Shown here: positions 7,938 through 16,717 of the stretch, piece after piece | Layout of the letters: each line of letters opens with the position of its first letter | How positions within the stretch are numbered: the first letter of the stretch is position 1 | Assembly (NCBI RefSeq): GCF_020731355.1 | Contig: NZ_JAJFZK010000021.1 | Span: 1 to 45,274 of the forward strand | DNA length: 45,274 bases | Source of the DNA: Bacillus sp. REN16 | GTDB lineage: Bacteria; Bacillota; Bacilli; Bacillales; Bacillaceae_L | Direction of reading: 5' to 3' | The notes under the pieces: generated by a model | The model's database searches: none | Told to the model about the DNA's origin: nothing | The model's input: only the letters and a program-made list of their open reading frames with translations | Made by a program: the position numbers and the translations under genes

Positions 7938-8579
7938 TTAATGCTTAGTTCGCTGGTTAAAATCTCGCTCGATTTCTTCCTTCCAGCTTCGGTCAATTTT
8001 CTTTCCACTTCGAAGATTAGTAACAGCTTCACTTACCATTTGATAATTCAATTGTGTTCCTTGTTCATCAGCGTGGTAATCCACCGCAAAATCCTCATCA
8101 ATTCCAAATTCGGCAGCGGTTGAAACGGCATCTATATTCGCACCTAAAAACATAAATTCCCAGCCATATTTTTCTTTTTGATGCTGCACCATTTTTTTGA
8201 TTTTTTCTGCTGTAAATTCTCGGCTTGCATTTTCCATACCGTCTGTTGTAATCACAAAAAGAACTTTTTCAGCCTGTTCTTCTTTACTAGTATGTTTTTG
8301 AACATTGTTTATTTTTTGGATTGTAAACCCGATTGCGTCTAAGAATGCAGTTGTTCCATTAACCTCGTAGTCTTCAGCGGTAATTGGTGAAATCCCTTTT
8401 GCATTTATACGATCATGTAATAATTCATAATGATGATTGAATAAAACGGTGGTGACATAGGCATCGCCGTCTGCCATCTTTTGCTTTTTAAGCATTGCAT
8501 TATAACCGCCTATTGTATCAGCTTCAAGTCCAGCCATTGAGCCACTTTTATCTAAAATATACACTAATTCTGTTTTCAT
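7938..8579 (-). CDS. VWA-domain protein
   Basis: A 213-residue cytosolic von Willebrand factor A domain protein. The metal-dependent adhesion site is intact: DKSGSM near the N-terminus (residues 9-14), a threonine in the NGTTAFLDAIG segment and an aspartate in VITTDGMENAS. There is no signal peptide or membrane helix. The ATG at 8579 follows GGAGGATAACAAG and is preferred over an upstream start at 8609. The gene lies 83 bases downstream of the macro-domain gene on the same strand. VWA and macro-domain proteins side by side suggest a shared role in nucleotide or ADP-ribose signalling or stress response, which is an inference. Confidence 0.85.
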   Translation of the reverse strand: MKTELVYILDKSGSMAGLEADTIGGYNAMLKKQKMADGDAYVTTVLFNHHYELLHDRINAKGISPITAEDYEVNGTTAFLDAIGFTIQKINNVQKHTSKEEQAEKVLFVITTDGMENASREFTAEKIKKMVQHQKEKYGWEFMFLGANIDAVSTAAEFGIDEDFAVDYHADEQGTQLNYQMVSEAVTNLRSGKKIDRSWKEEIERDFNQRTKH

Positions 8580-8662
8580 CTTGTTATCCTCCGTTCTGTT
8601 TTTAATCACATGGTTAGGATAACAAGTTTTAAAAAGGAATGGGTCGCTTCAAAAGCGACATT

Positions 8663-9673
8663 TTATGCTCCAAGTAATGGTTGGTCAAACATGAATAAAG
8701 CTTCATTGATTTCGTGAATATTATAATTTGATTCATTTATGAAGTATTCGATGATGACATCAAATTTGCTGCTATGGGTTAATGTGTAGCCGGCAGCTGA
8801 AAGTAAATGAATGGTTTCATCAACATTTAATTGTAAGGCAATGGCAAAAGCAATTGCCGTTTTCTTTTTAGGTGTGTAGTCCACTTCATTGCGAATTTTA
8901 GAGAATAGTCGACGGTCAATATTCGCTCTTTTGTACGTCTCTACATCCGTCATACCTCTAGCATCAATTAAACGAAAAAGTCTATTAGAAAATGATTCAT
9001 CTAAATGGTTAACTAGATCCGCTAAATTGCTGTGAACATGACGGCTTTCTTCGATTTCGTACAGTTCTTCAGGCACGTCCTGTATAGGTTCAGCGCTATA
9101 CAATTCTATGTTTCTGGAACGGCTAAACGTTGTTTCCGTTTCATCTACATAATGTTCATCAATATATTGATGAATGGAGGTAAATAGCTTTTGGCTAACG
9201 CCAAAGGATGCTTTATCGAAAACGACAAGGTAAATAAGCATATCGTGTTCCATTAAAAATGAGCTAATCATAGAAACTGCGATTTGTAAGGCTTCCTCTT
9301 TCGGATAGCCATAAATTCCAGTGGATATAAGTGGAAACGCAATTGATTCGCATTTATGGTGCATCGCTAGTTCTAAAGAATGATAATAGGAGGATTGAAG
9401 AAGTTTAGCTTCATTCTTAGAACCCCCCTGCCACATTGGTCCTGGAGTATGAATGATGTATGTTGATGGCAGCTTAAAAGCTTTTGTAATCACCGCTTGT
9501 CCTACCTGGCAGCTGCCAATTTCATCACATGCCGCTTGAAGTTCTTCTGCTCCAGCTGCCCGAAAAATCGCTCCGCACACCCCACCACCCATCTTCAGCT
9601 GGATGTTTGCGGCATTCACAATCGCATCAACTTTCATTTGGGTAATATCATTTCGAACAATCTCTAATGGCAT
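8663..9673 (-). CDS. Macro-domain protein with C-terminal helical/HTH-like domain
   Basis: A 336-residue two-domain protein. Residues 1-170 form a macro domain that binds ADP-ribose or related nucleotides: VDAIVNAANIQLKMGGGVCGAIFRAAG (VDAIVNAAN, GGGVCGAIFRAAG), then IHTPGPMW and FPLISTGIYGYP. After a linker, residues 215-336 form a second, mostly helical domain with DLVNHLDESFSNRLFRLID, RANIDRRLFSKIRN and KKTAIAFAIALQL. This looks like a helix-turn-helix unit seen fused to several Firmicute signalling proteins. The start is ATG 9673 behind AAAGGAG. It is upstream of the VWA gene. Binding or hydrolysis of ADP-ribose is known for the family; the role of the second domain is unknown. Confidence 0.87.
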   Translation of the reverse strand: MPLEIVRNDITQMKVDAIVNAANIQLKMGGGVCGAIFRAAGAEELQAACDEIGSCQVGQAVITKAFKLPSTYIIHTPGPMWQGGSKNEAKLLQSSYYHSLELAMHHKCESIAFPLISTGIYGYPKEEALQIAVSMISSFLMEHDMLIYLVVFDKASFGVSQKLFTSIHQYIDEHYVDETETTFSRSRNIELYSAEPIQDVPEELYEIEESRHVHSNLADLVNHLDESFSNRLFRLIDARGMTDVETYKRANIDRRLFSKIRNEVDYTPKKKTAIAFAIALQLNVDETIHLLSAAGYTLTHSSKFDVIIEYFINESNYNIHEINEALFMFDQPLLGA

Positions 9674-9702
9674 ATTTGTTAACTCCTTTCACACGGGACA
9701 CA

Positions 9703-9756
9703 GGGACAAGTTTGCTGTCCCCATCAAATATGGTTTTGGGATGCGGGACTTGTCCC
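9703..9756. repeat. Dispersed GGGACA palindrome, double copy
   Basis: A 19-base palindrome GGGACAAGTTTGCTGTCCC (9703-9721) is followed at 9745-9756 by a compact version, GGGACTTGTCCC, and a further GTCCC. It lies between the LysR gene (the stop codon of which falls inside) and the macro-domain gene. This is the one full copy with AAGT instead of AGGT after the left arm. Confidence 0.85.
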
Positions 9757-10635
9757 ACCGTCCCTCTCTAGGATGGCTATGAATTCTTGAAGAGCTTTGG
9801 TTTGGAATGGGGAATTCGTGATGTACGAGAATTGTCTTATGTACGGTAATCCCGGAAATCCCACAATTTTAAGGGTGCCATGTTGCAGTTCTTTTCGAAC
9901 AGTTAGCTGTGATAATAAGCTAACTCCTAACCCTGATTCAACTGCTTCTTTTATTGCTTGTGTGCTTCCGAAGGTTATGATGTTTTTCGGAGAAATCTTC
10001 AGTAGTTTAAAAATATTTTCGCCTGCTTCCCTAGTACCGGAGCCCTCTTCGCGCAATACCCATGCAACATCTTCCAGCTCTGTTGTGGTTACTTCTTCAT
10101 TATTCCGAACCAACGGATGGTGGATTGATGCAATGATTATCATATGGTCTTCAGCAAAATCTTGATTTCCCATTTGTTTCTCCTTTTTTAATTGACCCTC
10201 TATAATCCCAATATCTATTTGATGAGTTCTCACTAGCTCTGCAACTATTTCGGTATTTCCAATTGTCACTGTGGGCTTGATGTCGGGGTATTGTGTTTTC
10301 ATTTCCGCAATTAAATGCGGCAGGACATATTCACCAAATGTATAGCTTGCCCCAATTGAGAGAGGACCCTTTACCTGATTTGTTAAGTCATCTAGCAAGC
10401 TTCCCATTTTCGTATACAAACCAACAATTTCCTTCGCATGATGGTAAACAATTTCACCTGCTTTTGTTACACGTACATATTTGTTGGTTCGGTCAAGAAG
10501 TCTGACTCCCAGGTTTTCTTCAATTGTGCGGATATACTGGCTGACTGCGGGCTGTGTCATATGTAAATCATCTGCTGCTCGTGAGAAATTCTTATTTTCT
10601 ACAACCGATATAAAAACCTGTAATTGTTGGTCCAA
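9724..10635 (-). CDS. LysR-family transcriptional regulator
   Basis: A 303-residue LysR regulator. The N-terminal winged helix (residues 1-60) has FSRAADDLHMTQPAVSQYIRTIEENLGVRLLDR (FSRAADDLHMTQPAVSQYI). The substrate-binding part from about residue 90 shows PLSIGASYTFGEYVLPHLI and GLGVSLLSQLTVRKEL. It resembles the CysL/YeiE-type regulators of sulfur metabolism. The start is TTG 10635 behind AAGGAGG. It is divergent from a YeiH-type exporter gene, the usual partner of such regulators. The C-terminus is encoded next to the dispersed GGGACA repeat, and the last residues (GGTSPASQNHI) may be an acquired tail. Confidence 0.9.
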   Translation of the reverse strand: MDQQLQVFISVVENKNFSRAADDLHMTQPAVSQYIRTIEENLGVRLLDRTNKYVRVTKAGEIVYHHAKEIVGLYTKMGSLLDDLTNQVKGPLSIGASYTFGEYVLPHLIAEMKTQYPDIKPTVTIGNTEIVAELVRTHQIDIGIIEGQLKKEKQMGNQDFAEDHMIIIASIHHPLVRNNEEVTTTELEDVAWVLREEGSGTREAGENIFKLLKISPKNIITFGSTQAIKEAVESGLGVSLLSQLTVRKELQHGTLKIVGFPGLPYIRQFSYITNSPFQTKALQEFIAILERDGGTSPASQNHI

Positions 10636-10657
10636 CTTTCTATCCCTCCTTCGCTCT

Positions 10658-10730
10658 ATTATAACATTTTACTTATTATAAGAATCACAGATACTTATTT
10701 TCCTTATATAAACATCACATATATAGTAAA
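10658..10730. promoter_or_regulatory. Divergent control region of the LysR and YeiH-type genes
   Basis: On the minus strand, TATAAT (10663-10658) is a good -10 element for the LysR gene. A perfect 11-base palindrome CTTATTATAAG (10672-10682) lies just upstream of it, with further ATACTTATTTTCCTTATAT towards the exporter gene. LysR regulators usually bind such A+T palindromes and repress their own gene. The operator assignment is inferred. Confidence 0.4.
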
Positions 10731-10747
10731 GATAGGGGGTGTTTGTA

Positions 10748-11779
10748 ATGGGATTACCCAAATTTAATACACAAGAAGAATTCCAAAAGACATTAGGTAC
10801 GAAGACGGCTTGGAGTGCTGGGGTTGCTTTTACATTTCTTATTTCATTTCTAGGATATTTGCTTGCGTTGATACCAGGATTTAATCACGTCGGACAATTA
10901 GCATGTGCGATTATCATCGCAGTTGCGTATCGGCAATTCTTTGGTTATCCCGAAGCTTTAAAACCTGGAATAATCTTCTCATCAAAGCATTTACTACGAA
11001 CTGCAATTATTTTATACGGATTAAAATTAAACATGGCGGTTGTCTTACAAGATGGGGTCTGGCTCTTACTTCGTGATGCTGGTGTGATTAGCTTTTCCAT
11101 TTTAACAACAATTGGGCTTGCGAAATTATTCAAAGCTGACAAAAAGATTTCTTTTTTATTGGGAGTTGGAACTGGAGTTTGCGGTGCAGCTGCCATAGCC
11201 GCGGTTGCGCCAATTGTAAAGTCAAAGGACGAGGATACAGCAATTAGTGTCGGTATCATTGCATTAATGGGAACTGTATTTTCAATTATTTATATCATTC
11301 TTCGCCCATTTTTACCATTAGATGCCCTTCAATATGGGTTATGGTCAGGAACAAGCCTGCACGAAGTTGCTCATGTGGCACTTGCAACAGCTCCAGCAGG
11401 TAACGATGCGATTGCAATTGGTATGCTTGCAAAATTAGGGCGCGTCTTTTTGCTTATCCCGCTTTGCTTTATTTTAATTGCGATTATGAAGTATAAAAAT
11501 AGAGAGTCAACAGGTTCAAAGATTGAATTTCCTTGGTTTTTAGTAGGATTTATCGTTTTTAGTGTTCTAGGAAGCTATGTATTTGGCCATTTCATTCCAG
11601 TATCAGATTATGTGATGGATGGACTCTTTACACTAACTACCTGGCTGTTGACCGCAGCAATGGTCGGCCTCGGGTTGAATGTTAGTTTAAAAGAATTGAG
11701 GACAAAAGCATTACCGCCACTTGTCGCAATGTCATTCACTTCGGTTGCACTTTCTGTTATTGTTTACTTTATTGTTTGA
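10748..11779 (+). CDS. YeiH-family (UPF0324) putative sulfate/sulfite exporter
   Basis: A 343-residue membrane protein with about ten helices. Family stretches include SSKHLLRTAIILYGLKLN, FLLGVGTGVCGAAAIAAVAPI, the conserved GTSLHEVAHVALA, and GLGLNVSLKEL near the end. YeiH proteins are described as putative sulfate exporters, and YeiE-type LysR regulators have been linked to sulfite stress. The start is ATG 10748, 8 bases after AGGGGG; an in-frame GTG at 10739 overlaps that site and is less likely. The divergent LysR gene probably activates it. Confidence 0.88.
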   Translation: MGLPKFNTQEEFQKTLGTKTAWSAGVAFTFLISFLGYLLALIPGFNHVGQLACAIIIAVAYRQFFGYPEALKPGIIFSSKHLLRTAIILYGLKLNMAVVLQDGVWLLLRDAGVISFSILTTIGLAKLFKADKKISFLLGVGTGVCGAAAIAAVAPIVKSKDEDTAISVGIIALMGTVFSIIYIILRPFLPLDALQYGLWSGTSLHEVAHVALATAPAGNDAIAIGMLAKLGRVFLLIPLCFILIAIMKYKNRESTGSKIEFPWFLVGFIVFSVLGSYVFGHFIPVSDYVMDGLFTLTTWLLTAAMVGLGLNVSLKELRTKALPPLVAMSFTSVALSVIVYFIV

Positions 11780-11789
11780 TAGGGTCAGA

Positions 11790-11806
11790 GGGACAGGTTC
11801 TGTCCC
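11790..11806. repeat. Dispersed GGGACA palindrome
   Basis: GGGACAGGTTCTGTCCC, flanked by an outer pair GGGTC (11782-11786) and GACCC (11809-11813), which lengthens the stem. It sits between two convergent genes directly after the YeiH-type stop codon, and may also act as a transcript end. Confidence 0.9.
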
Positions 11807-11820
11807 ACGACCCCTTTCCT

Positions 11821-12720
11821 TTATTGATATATTTCCTTTTCAAACGTTTCACCATTACTATATATGACCTTCATTACTAGTCTAATATCTTCATATTTAT
11901 CAACCTGATTAAGGTGGAAAAACCGTTCCATGTTTTCTGATCCGTTTTCCTCGATCCCTTGAAGCTCTTCTTCTCCGATTAGCGTATTTCCTTTATATTT
12001 TAGAAGAATGGCCTTTTCCACGTACATCGATTTATCATCAACTAAATAATTGATCAAGGTAATATCTAATTTTGAGTTAAAAAGATGAACATCTGTCTGG
12101 ATACTTCCATAAAAGCTTGATCTCAAATCTTCTAAAAATTCTTGTTGAATCTCACTGCTTTTTACAAGGTCATCATGGGAAATGGTCACATAAAAATTAA
12201 TCGTATTTTGGAGACCTTCAATTGCTTCTTTTTCTGAAACCTCTTCACTATAATAGGAATCCGAAGTGATCTGACCAATCCGCCATTGTGGTTCTTTTTC
12301 AAATTCAAATGGAAGCATTACCTGAAAAAGTCCGTTCTGTACTTCTTCTGCGGGGAGGGATGTATATACCTCACCATCACCACCGAAAGAATAATGAAAC
12401 TCTACCATTGAATTATTTTGAAGCTCTTTTACCTGCCAATTAAACGTGGCTATCGCTTCACCGTCTTTTATTTTTTTGTTATCAATCTGCATCGAGATCG
12501 TACTTATCCAGCTTTGTTCATTTTTAAATTCTTCAAGTGCATTGTAGACCACACTTGCTTGATTCTCAACTCGATAAGATATGTCTTGCTGAAGACCAGA
12601 AATATAACCTGCCTGCTCCTCAAGCTGATTTACTTTAAATAATAACGTAAAATTCAACACCAAACTCCCAGCCAACGCCAGAACTACAAAAATCCGAATA
12701 TACCTATCGATCCCCATCAT
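11821..12720 (-). CDS. Membrane-anchored protein of unknown function
   Basis: A 299-residue protein with one N-terminal transmembrane helix (IRIFVVLALAGSLVLNFTLLF) followed by a short coiled-coil-like segment (QLEEQAGYISGLQQDISYRVE, given in part: QLEEQAGYISGLQQD). The rest is an acidic, beta-rich extracellular domain without cysteines or a motif I can name. Two similar-looking halves may be immunoglobulin-like or NTF2-like, but this cannot be settled by eye. The frame continues upstream to 12792. The ATG pair at 12720/12717 with AGGGGAG immediately before it is the likely start. It is a single gene convergent with the YeiH-type gene. Confidence 0.68.
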   Translation of the reverse strand: MMGIDRYIRIFVVLALAGSLVLNFTLLFKVNQLEEQAGYISGLQQDISYRVENQASVVYNALEEFKNEQSWISTISMQIDNKKIKDGEAIATFNWQVKELQNNSMVEFHYSFGGDGEVYTSLPAEEVQNGLFQVMLPFEFEKEPQWRIGQITSDSYYSEEVSEKEAIEGLQNTINFYVTISHDDLVKSSEIQQEFLEDLRSSFYGSIQTDVHLFNSKLDITLINYLVDDKSMYVEKAILLKYKGNTLIGEEELQGIEENGSENMERFFHLNQVDKYEDIRLVMKVIYSNGETFEKEIYQ

Positions 12721-12793
12721 CTCCCCTATAAAAAAATCTGTATAATAACAGCTTATTCTCCCTACATTAAATATAACAAAACAATGGGTCAAA

Positions 12794-12812
12794 GGGACAG
12801 GTTCATTGTCCC
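12794..12812. repeat. Dispersed GGGACA palindrome
   Basis: GGGACAGGTTCATTGTCCC, preceded by GGGTC at 12786-12790. It lies in the leader of the first uvsE gene, 36 bases before its likely start codon. Confidence 0.9.
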
Positions 12813-12848
12813 GCTACAAATATAAAAATGAGACGGGGAACCCTCCAA

Positions 12849-13802
12849 ATGAAAATTCGTTTTGGTTATGTCGCTAATGCACTAGGCCTGTGGGATGCAA
12901 GTCCTTCTAAATCATTAACATTTACACGGTATGCAGCACTTCCGAAGGACGAACGAATGGATAAACTCAAATTCGTTACTGCGCAGAATCTACTTCATAC
13001 AAAAAGGATTTTACACTATAATATCGCACATGAAATTGAGCTCTACCGGCTTTCAAGCTCACTCGTTCCGTTAGCCACCCATCCTGAAGTGATGTGGGAC
13101 TACATCACCCCATTCAAGAGAGAATGGGACGAGCTTGCACAGCTCATCAATCAATATAAAATGAGGGTTAGCTTTCATCCCAATCAGTTCACCCTTTTCA
13201 CAAGTCCAAGGGATGAAGTCACGGAAAATGCGATTATCGACATGGAGTTTCACTATAAGATGCTTGAAGCATTGAAAGCTTTGGAAAAAGGAATCCTTAA
13301 TATACATATTGGCGGCGCCTATGGTGATAAAGAAAAATCATTAGTTCGATTCCAACAAAACCTCAAACAATTACCAGGTAACATCAAGTATCAAATGACA
13401 CTCGAAAATGATGATAAGACGTATAATGTCGAGGAAACACTGCTTGCTTGTGAAAAGGAAAACATCCCGATGATTCTGGATTATCACCACCACATGGCGA
13501 ACAACGATGGGATTGATCTCACACTCCATTTAGAGCGTATTTTTCAAACATGGAGCAACAGAAAAACAGTCCCAAAAGTACATATTTCATCACCCAAATC
13601 AGATAAAGCCTACCGTTCACATGCTGATTTTGTATCACTGGAGTTTATCATGCCCTTTTTAAAAATGGCTAAAGACCTTAATCATGACTTCGATATTATG
13701 ATTGAAGCGAAACAAAAGAACCTTGCCATGCACAAGCTCGTGGAAGACATCTCCTCAATAAGAGGGGTGAAACGAATCTCTGGATCAGCAGTGGAGTGGT
13801 AG
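12849..13802 (+). CDS. uvsE: UV DNA damage endonuclease UvsE (copy 1, B. subtilis type)
   Basis: A 317-residue TIM-barrel endonuclease that cuts DNA 5' of UV photoproducts, giving repair independent of UvrABC. Motifs are RFGYVANALGLWDASPSKSLTF at the N-terminus (RFGYVANALGLWDASPSK), SFHPNQFTLFTSP, NIHIGGAYGDKE, MTLENDDKTY and the metal-binding DYHHH. These match the YwjD-type enzyme of Bacillus. ATG 12849 is chosen because homologues begin at this point; an in-frame ATG at 12828 is possible. It is followed 50 bases later by a second, more distant UvsE gene, so the two are probably co-transcribed. Confidence 0.9.
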   Translation: MKIRFGYVANALGLWDASPSKSLTFTRYAALPKDERMDKLKFVTAQNLLHTKRILHYNIAHEIELYRLSSSLVPLATHPEVMWDYITPFKREWDELAQLINQYKMRVSFHPNQFTLFTSPRDEVTENAIIDMEFHYKMLEALKALEKGILNIHIGGAYGDKEKSLVRFQQNLKQLPGNIKYQMTLENDDKTYNVEETLLACEKENIPMILDYHHHMANNDGIDLTLHLERIFQTWSNRKTVPKVHISSPKSDKAYRSHADFVSLEFIMPFLKMAKDLNHDFDIMIEAKQKNLAMHKLVEDISSIRGVKRISGSAVEW

Positions 13803-13852
13803 GGTCTTCATGTCGCTGTTCTATAAGTACATAAAAATGGAGGTGAACTGCG

Positions 13853-14818
13853 GTGACAATGGTGCTTCTTGGATATGTGGCAATGAGTACAGAACTGAAA
13901 AATGCGTCTCCCTCAAAAACGATGACATTCGCTCAATTTCAAAAAATAGACGACCGTGAAGCAGCGATTCGGAAATTGGAGCGTATCGCATTAACAAATC
14001 TTCAAAATACCCTAAGGCTGTTAAAGCATAATGCAGCATCTGACATTCATTTCTACCGACTCACTTCTCGCCTCATTCCATTAGCTAATCATGAAGAGCT
14101 TCTCGATTGGAATTATATGAAACCATTAAAATCGAGTCTTCGGGAAATTGGGGATTTTGCAAAGGAACATGGTATTCGTATTGATTTTCATCCGGATCAC
14201 TTTGTACTGATTAATTCTCCTCAAACAGACATTTTAAAAAACTCAATACGTACGTTGAAGCTTCACTATCTCTTATTAAAGGCAATGGGAATTGAGCCAA
14301 TTCATCGCTGTGTTATGCATGTCGGTGGAAACTATAAAGAAACAGATGTATCACTTGAACGTTTCGTTACCAATTGGATGGAAGTTCCTGCGAAAATTCA
14401 AAAATTGATGATGCTGGAAAATGATGATACATCTTTTACCCTGGAAGATACCCTTTATCTATGCGAAAAATTAAATATTCCACTTGTATTTGATTATCAC
14501 CACCACTTAGCTCACCATCAAAATCCCAATTGGGAAAATCATTGGGCTCGTGTGGTACAGACATGGCAGCATTCACCACTTCCGATCAAAATGCATATTT
14601 CAAGTCCAAAGGGTCCGGAAACCTTTCGTCATCATGCTGACTATGTCGATATCGATATGTTTTTTACATTTTTAAAAGAAATAAAAGGAAGTGTGCCACA
14701 AATCGACTGTATGATTGAAGCCAAGCAAAAAGACGCAGCCCTCTTTAAACTAATTGCGGAAATCAAAACGAGGGATGACGTAGAAATGATTGATGGCTCT
14801 TCCTTTTATTTGAAATAA
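13853..14818 (+). CDS. uvsE: UV DNA damage endonuclease UvsE (copy 2, divergent type)
   Basis: A 321-residue second UvsE. It keeps the barrel and the metal site (LLGYVAMSTELKNASPSKTM, DFHPDHFVLINSP, MHVGGNYKETD, MLENDDTSF, DYHHHLAHH, MHISSPKG), but by eye it shares well under half of its residues with copy 1 and has VAMS instead of VANA near the start. It is therefore an old paralogue or a separately acquired subfamily, not a recent duplication. The start is GTG 13853 behind GGAGGTG. Both genes probably form an operon ended by the hairpins at 14835-14893. Damage preferences may differ between the copies. Confidence 0.9.
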   Translation: MTMVLLGYVAMSTELKNASPSKTMTFAQFQKIDDREAAIRKLERIALTNLQNTLRLLKHNAASDIHFYRLTSRLIPLANHEELLDWNYMKPLKSSLREIGDFAKEHGIRIDFHPDHFVLINSPQTDILKNSIRTLKLHYLLLKAMGIEPIHRCVMHVGGNYKETDVSLERFVTNWMEVPAKIQKLMMLENDDTSFTLEDTLYLCEKLNIPLVFDYHHHLAHHQNPNWENHWARVVQTWQHSPLPIKMHISSPKGPETFRHHADYVDIDMFFTFLKEIKGSVPQIDCMIEAKQKDAALFKLIAEIKTRDDVEMIDGSSFYLK

Positions 14819-14834
14819 CTACTCACCATTTCTT

Positions 14835-14858
14835 AAAGGAGATTTGGAATACTCCTTT
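14835..14858. other. Hairpin upstream of the uvsE terminator
   Basis: A 7-bp stem AAAGGAG / CTCCTTT with a 10-base loop lies between the second uvsE stop codon and the terminator. It lacks a T run, so it is more likely a transcript-stabilising hairpin than a terminator. Confidence 0.5.
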
Positions 14859-14868
14859 GAAAAACAAA

Positions 14869-14903
14869 AAAGCTACCGTACTTTGGTAGCTTTATTTTTT
14901 TTT
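14869..14903. terminator. Bidirectional terminator between uvsE and DUF3231 genes
   Basis: A 9-bp stem AAAGCTACC / GGTAGCTTT with loop GTACTTT is followed by a long T run on the plus strand and, on the minus strand, by TTTGTTTTT. Confidence 0.88.
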
Positions 14904-15910
14904 TAGTCTTGAGCAAGCTTATCTCTATTTAGTGCAACAGGAGGTTTCTCCATCCACTCATTTTTTATCAAAAAGTTTTTTATATTTTCTTCATATTGAT
15001 ACACATCTGCAATTATCTTTGCATATGTAGTTTTTAAATCTTTTCGGATACTTACTGCTGCACTATATCCATAACTGGCGATACCATCACGATTAAGTTG
15101 GTCTAATTGATAAGATATTAATTTATCTGAAAAAGGAGATGTTTTACCATCCAAAACATTCGTATCCCAAGTCATTGAAATAGGCAAATCATTTTGAACT
15201 AAAATATCACCTAATTTGTCTATAATATTTAAAGATAATTCTTTTCCATGTTGCAATAAACTCATTAATTGCTGATTAGATGTAGATTGTATAAATCCAA
15301 TTAATAAGTTTTTACCAATATAATTCATAAAAACATTTTTGTGTAGCTCATTTGCTTCTCTTGCCGTTAATTCTCGATTATCATTAAAGAAGTTACCCAA
15401 AAATCCTTTATCTGCAATTGGGTTTGTTTCATGAGTGGAGGTAATTGAAGGAGGTCTTACAAATACTCCCTTTTCTAATAGAATAGTTGTTGTACGTTCA
15501 AATAAATTTGAAACGTTTTTTAATCGTTCATGGAAAAAATTGCGGATATCCTCCCTTACTGAATCGGATAGTGCCATACTTGTTAAGGACATTCCAATTT
15601 TAGACATATTATTTAAATAAAATAGTATAAAAACATCCGTATACATCTTAGGGGCATTTGGGTTTAAATCATCTTTAATGTTAAAGCCTTTAGGGATTGG
15701 ATAGTTTTCACTTCGTAGAACAGATTCAAAAAATTGTACAGCAGATTTAGAAATAGAAACCGCCTCACTACAAAGAGATTTAACTTCTTCTAGTTCTGAT
15801 GTTAGGGTAAGATACTCCAAAACAACATTTGACATACTATTATTCATGAACTGTTCCCAACAGTGTGCTAACTCACCCGCAGTTAACTTTGCAGCCTTTT
15901 TATTATCCAT
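14903..15910 (-). CDS. DUF3231-family protein
   Basis: A 335-residue, mostly helical protein made of two similar halves of about 160 residues. Each begins with an LTAxEL(A/H) segment (LTAGELAHCW near residue 9, LTAREANELHKN near 185), followed by NxxxxxYL or NYIGKNLLIGF-type helices. This is the DUF3231 architecture common in sporulating Bacillaceae, which resembles ferritin-like or CotF-like spore proteins. No catalytic motif is visible. The start is ATG 15910 behind AAAGGAATTG. It is a single gene within the UV/spore block. A spore-coat association is a guess from family distribution and context. Confidence 0.8.
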   Translation of the reverse strand: MDNKKAAKLTAGELAHCWEQFMNNSMSNVVLEYLTLTSELEEVKSLCSEAVSISKSAVQFFESVLRSENYPIPKGFNIKDDLNPNAPKMYTDVFILFYLNNMSKIGMSLTSMALSDSVREDIRNFFHERLKNVSNLFERTTTILLEKGVFVRPPSITSTHETNPIADKGFLGNFFNDNRELTAREANELHKNVFMNYIGKNLLIGFIQSTSNQQLMSLLQHGKELSLNIIDKLGDILVQNDLPISMTWDTNVLDGKTSPFSDKLISYQLDQLNRDGIASYGYSAAVSIRKDLKTTYAKIIADVYQYEENIKNFLIKNEWMEKPPVALNRDKLAQD

Positions 15911-16154
15911 ATAATCAATTCCTTTTTAAGATTAATTTTATATTCTATAACAAGTATCTGGTATTTTTTTATCAATTATGTATTATTGCATGGAAAAGAA
16001 AATTAATAATTTTTTGGTTTGTCAAGGGAAATATCAAAACTAAGAGGGCTTTTCAAATATTCAGCAATGGGGGACTTTAAAAAAGTTTGTGAAATATTGT
16101 ATTTAAACTATCGGGTAGCTTTAGTTCAGTAAGTAATTAAAAATAAGCACAAGG

Positions 16155-16184
16155 AAATAGCTAGGTAATTACTGAGCTATTTTT
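16155..16184 (+). terminator. Orphan plus-strand terminator-like hairpin
   Basis: Stem AAATAGCT / AGCTATTT with a 12-base loop, followed by TTG after the T run. No plus-strand gene precedes it, since the upstream gene is on the other strand. It could end a small RNA from 15.95-16.15 kb, or a long antisense transcript. Confidence 0.5.
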
Positions 16185-16189
16185 GTATG

Positions 16190-16215
16190 TAAAAAGCACC
16201 GCATAATGCGGTGCA
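16190..16215 (-). terminator. Terminator of the YugN-like gene
   Basis: A perfect 9-bp palindromic stem GCACCGCAT / ATGCGGTGC with a single-base loop is followed on the minus strand by TTTTTACAT. Confidence 0.75.
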
Positions 16216-16291
16216 ATAAGAGATACATTTTCTTGTGCAATTTCAGTTTTGCGATAGGTAACGGAACCCGTTAGAAAAAGCTTCGTCCCTT

Positions 16292-16717
16292 TTACGATAC
16301 TAAGTCCCTCATGGAGTTGTAAATACGATCCACTACTTCAACTCCCGCTTGTTCCCATCTGCTTTTATCAGAAATTTGTCCGTCCTTGTCGAGTGGCTCT
16401 TGGAACTGATCAAGTCCAGTCGTTGCAGTCAAAAATGAGTTTTGATCATAATCTAGACCAAAATTGACAATATGCTTAATGACATAGGGTGTTCCGAATT
16501 GAATGAGAGCACTTGAATGGTCAAGCATCCCCTCCACAACAAAAAAAGGAACGCGCAAATAGATGGTTTCACCATTTTCACGATTCAATACCGCATCGAA
16601 TTTTCCTTGATCATATTCAAAATTACTGCAAAAACTACATCCGTGAGCATCAAATACATCCCGAACAGCACCAAAATTAGCCTTTTTTCCATCAATAACA
16701 GAATTCAATGTAATCAT
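16292..16717 (-). CDS. YugN-like protein
   Basis: A 141-residue protein of the YugN family, whose function is unknown. Typical stretches are an N-terminal MITLNSVIDGKKA, the middle FCSNFEYDQGKFDAVL, LRVPFFVVEGMLD and the end WEQAGVEVVDRIYNSM. In the wider frame the reading continues to 16780. ATG 16717 follows GAGGTGGATAAGT and matches the family N-terminus. It is a single minus-strand gene next to splA. Confidence 0.82.
   Translation of the reverse strand: MITLNSVIDGKKANFGAVRDVFDAHGCSFCSNFEYDQGKFDAVLNRENGETIYLRVPFFVVEGMLDHSSALIQFGTPYVIKHIVNFGLDYDQNSFLTATTGLDQFQEPLDKDGQISDKSRWEQAGVEVVDRIYNSMRDLVS

Larger units (their letters stand above)
15911..16291. other. Intergenic region with two hairpins, no gene seen
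   Basis: This 381-bp stretch is A+T rich and holds no coding frame I can support. It contains a plus-strand terminator-like hairpin at 16155-16184 and the minus-strand terminator of the YugN-like gene at 16190-16215. The first part presumably holds the promoter of the DUF3231 gene. Confidence 0.6.

Noticed and set aside
15865-16080. Plus-strand reading frame of 71 codons
   Set aside because: It overlaps the start of the DUF3231 gene, has no ribosome binding site, and its composition reflects A+T-rich noncoding DNA.
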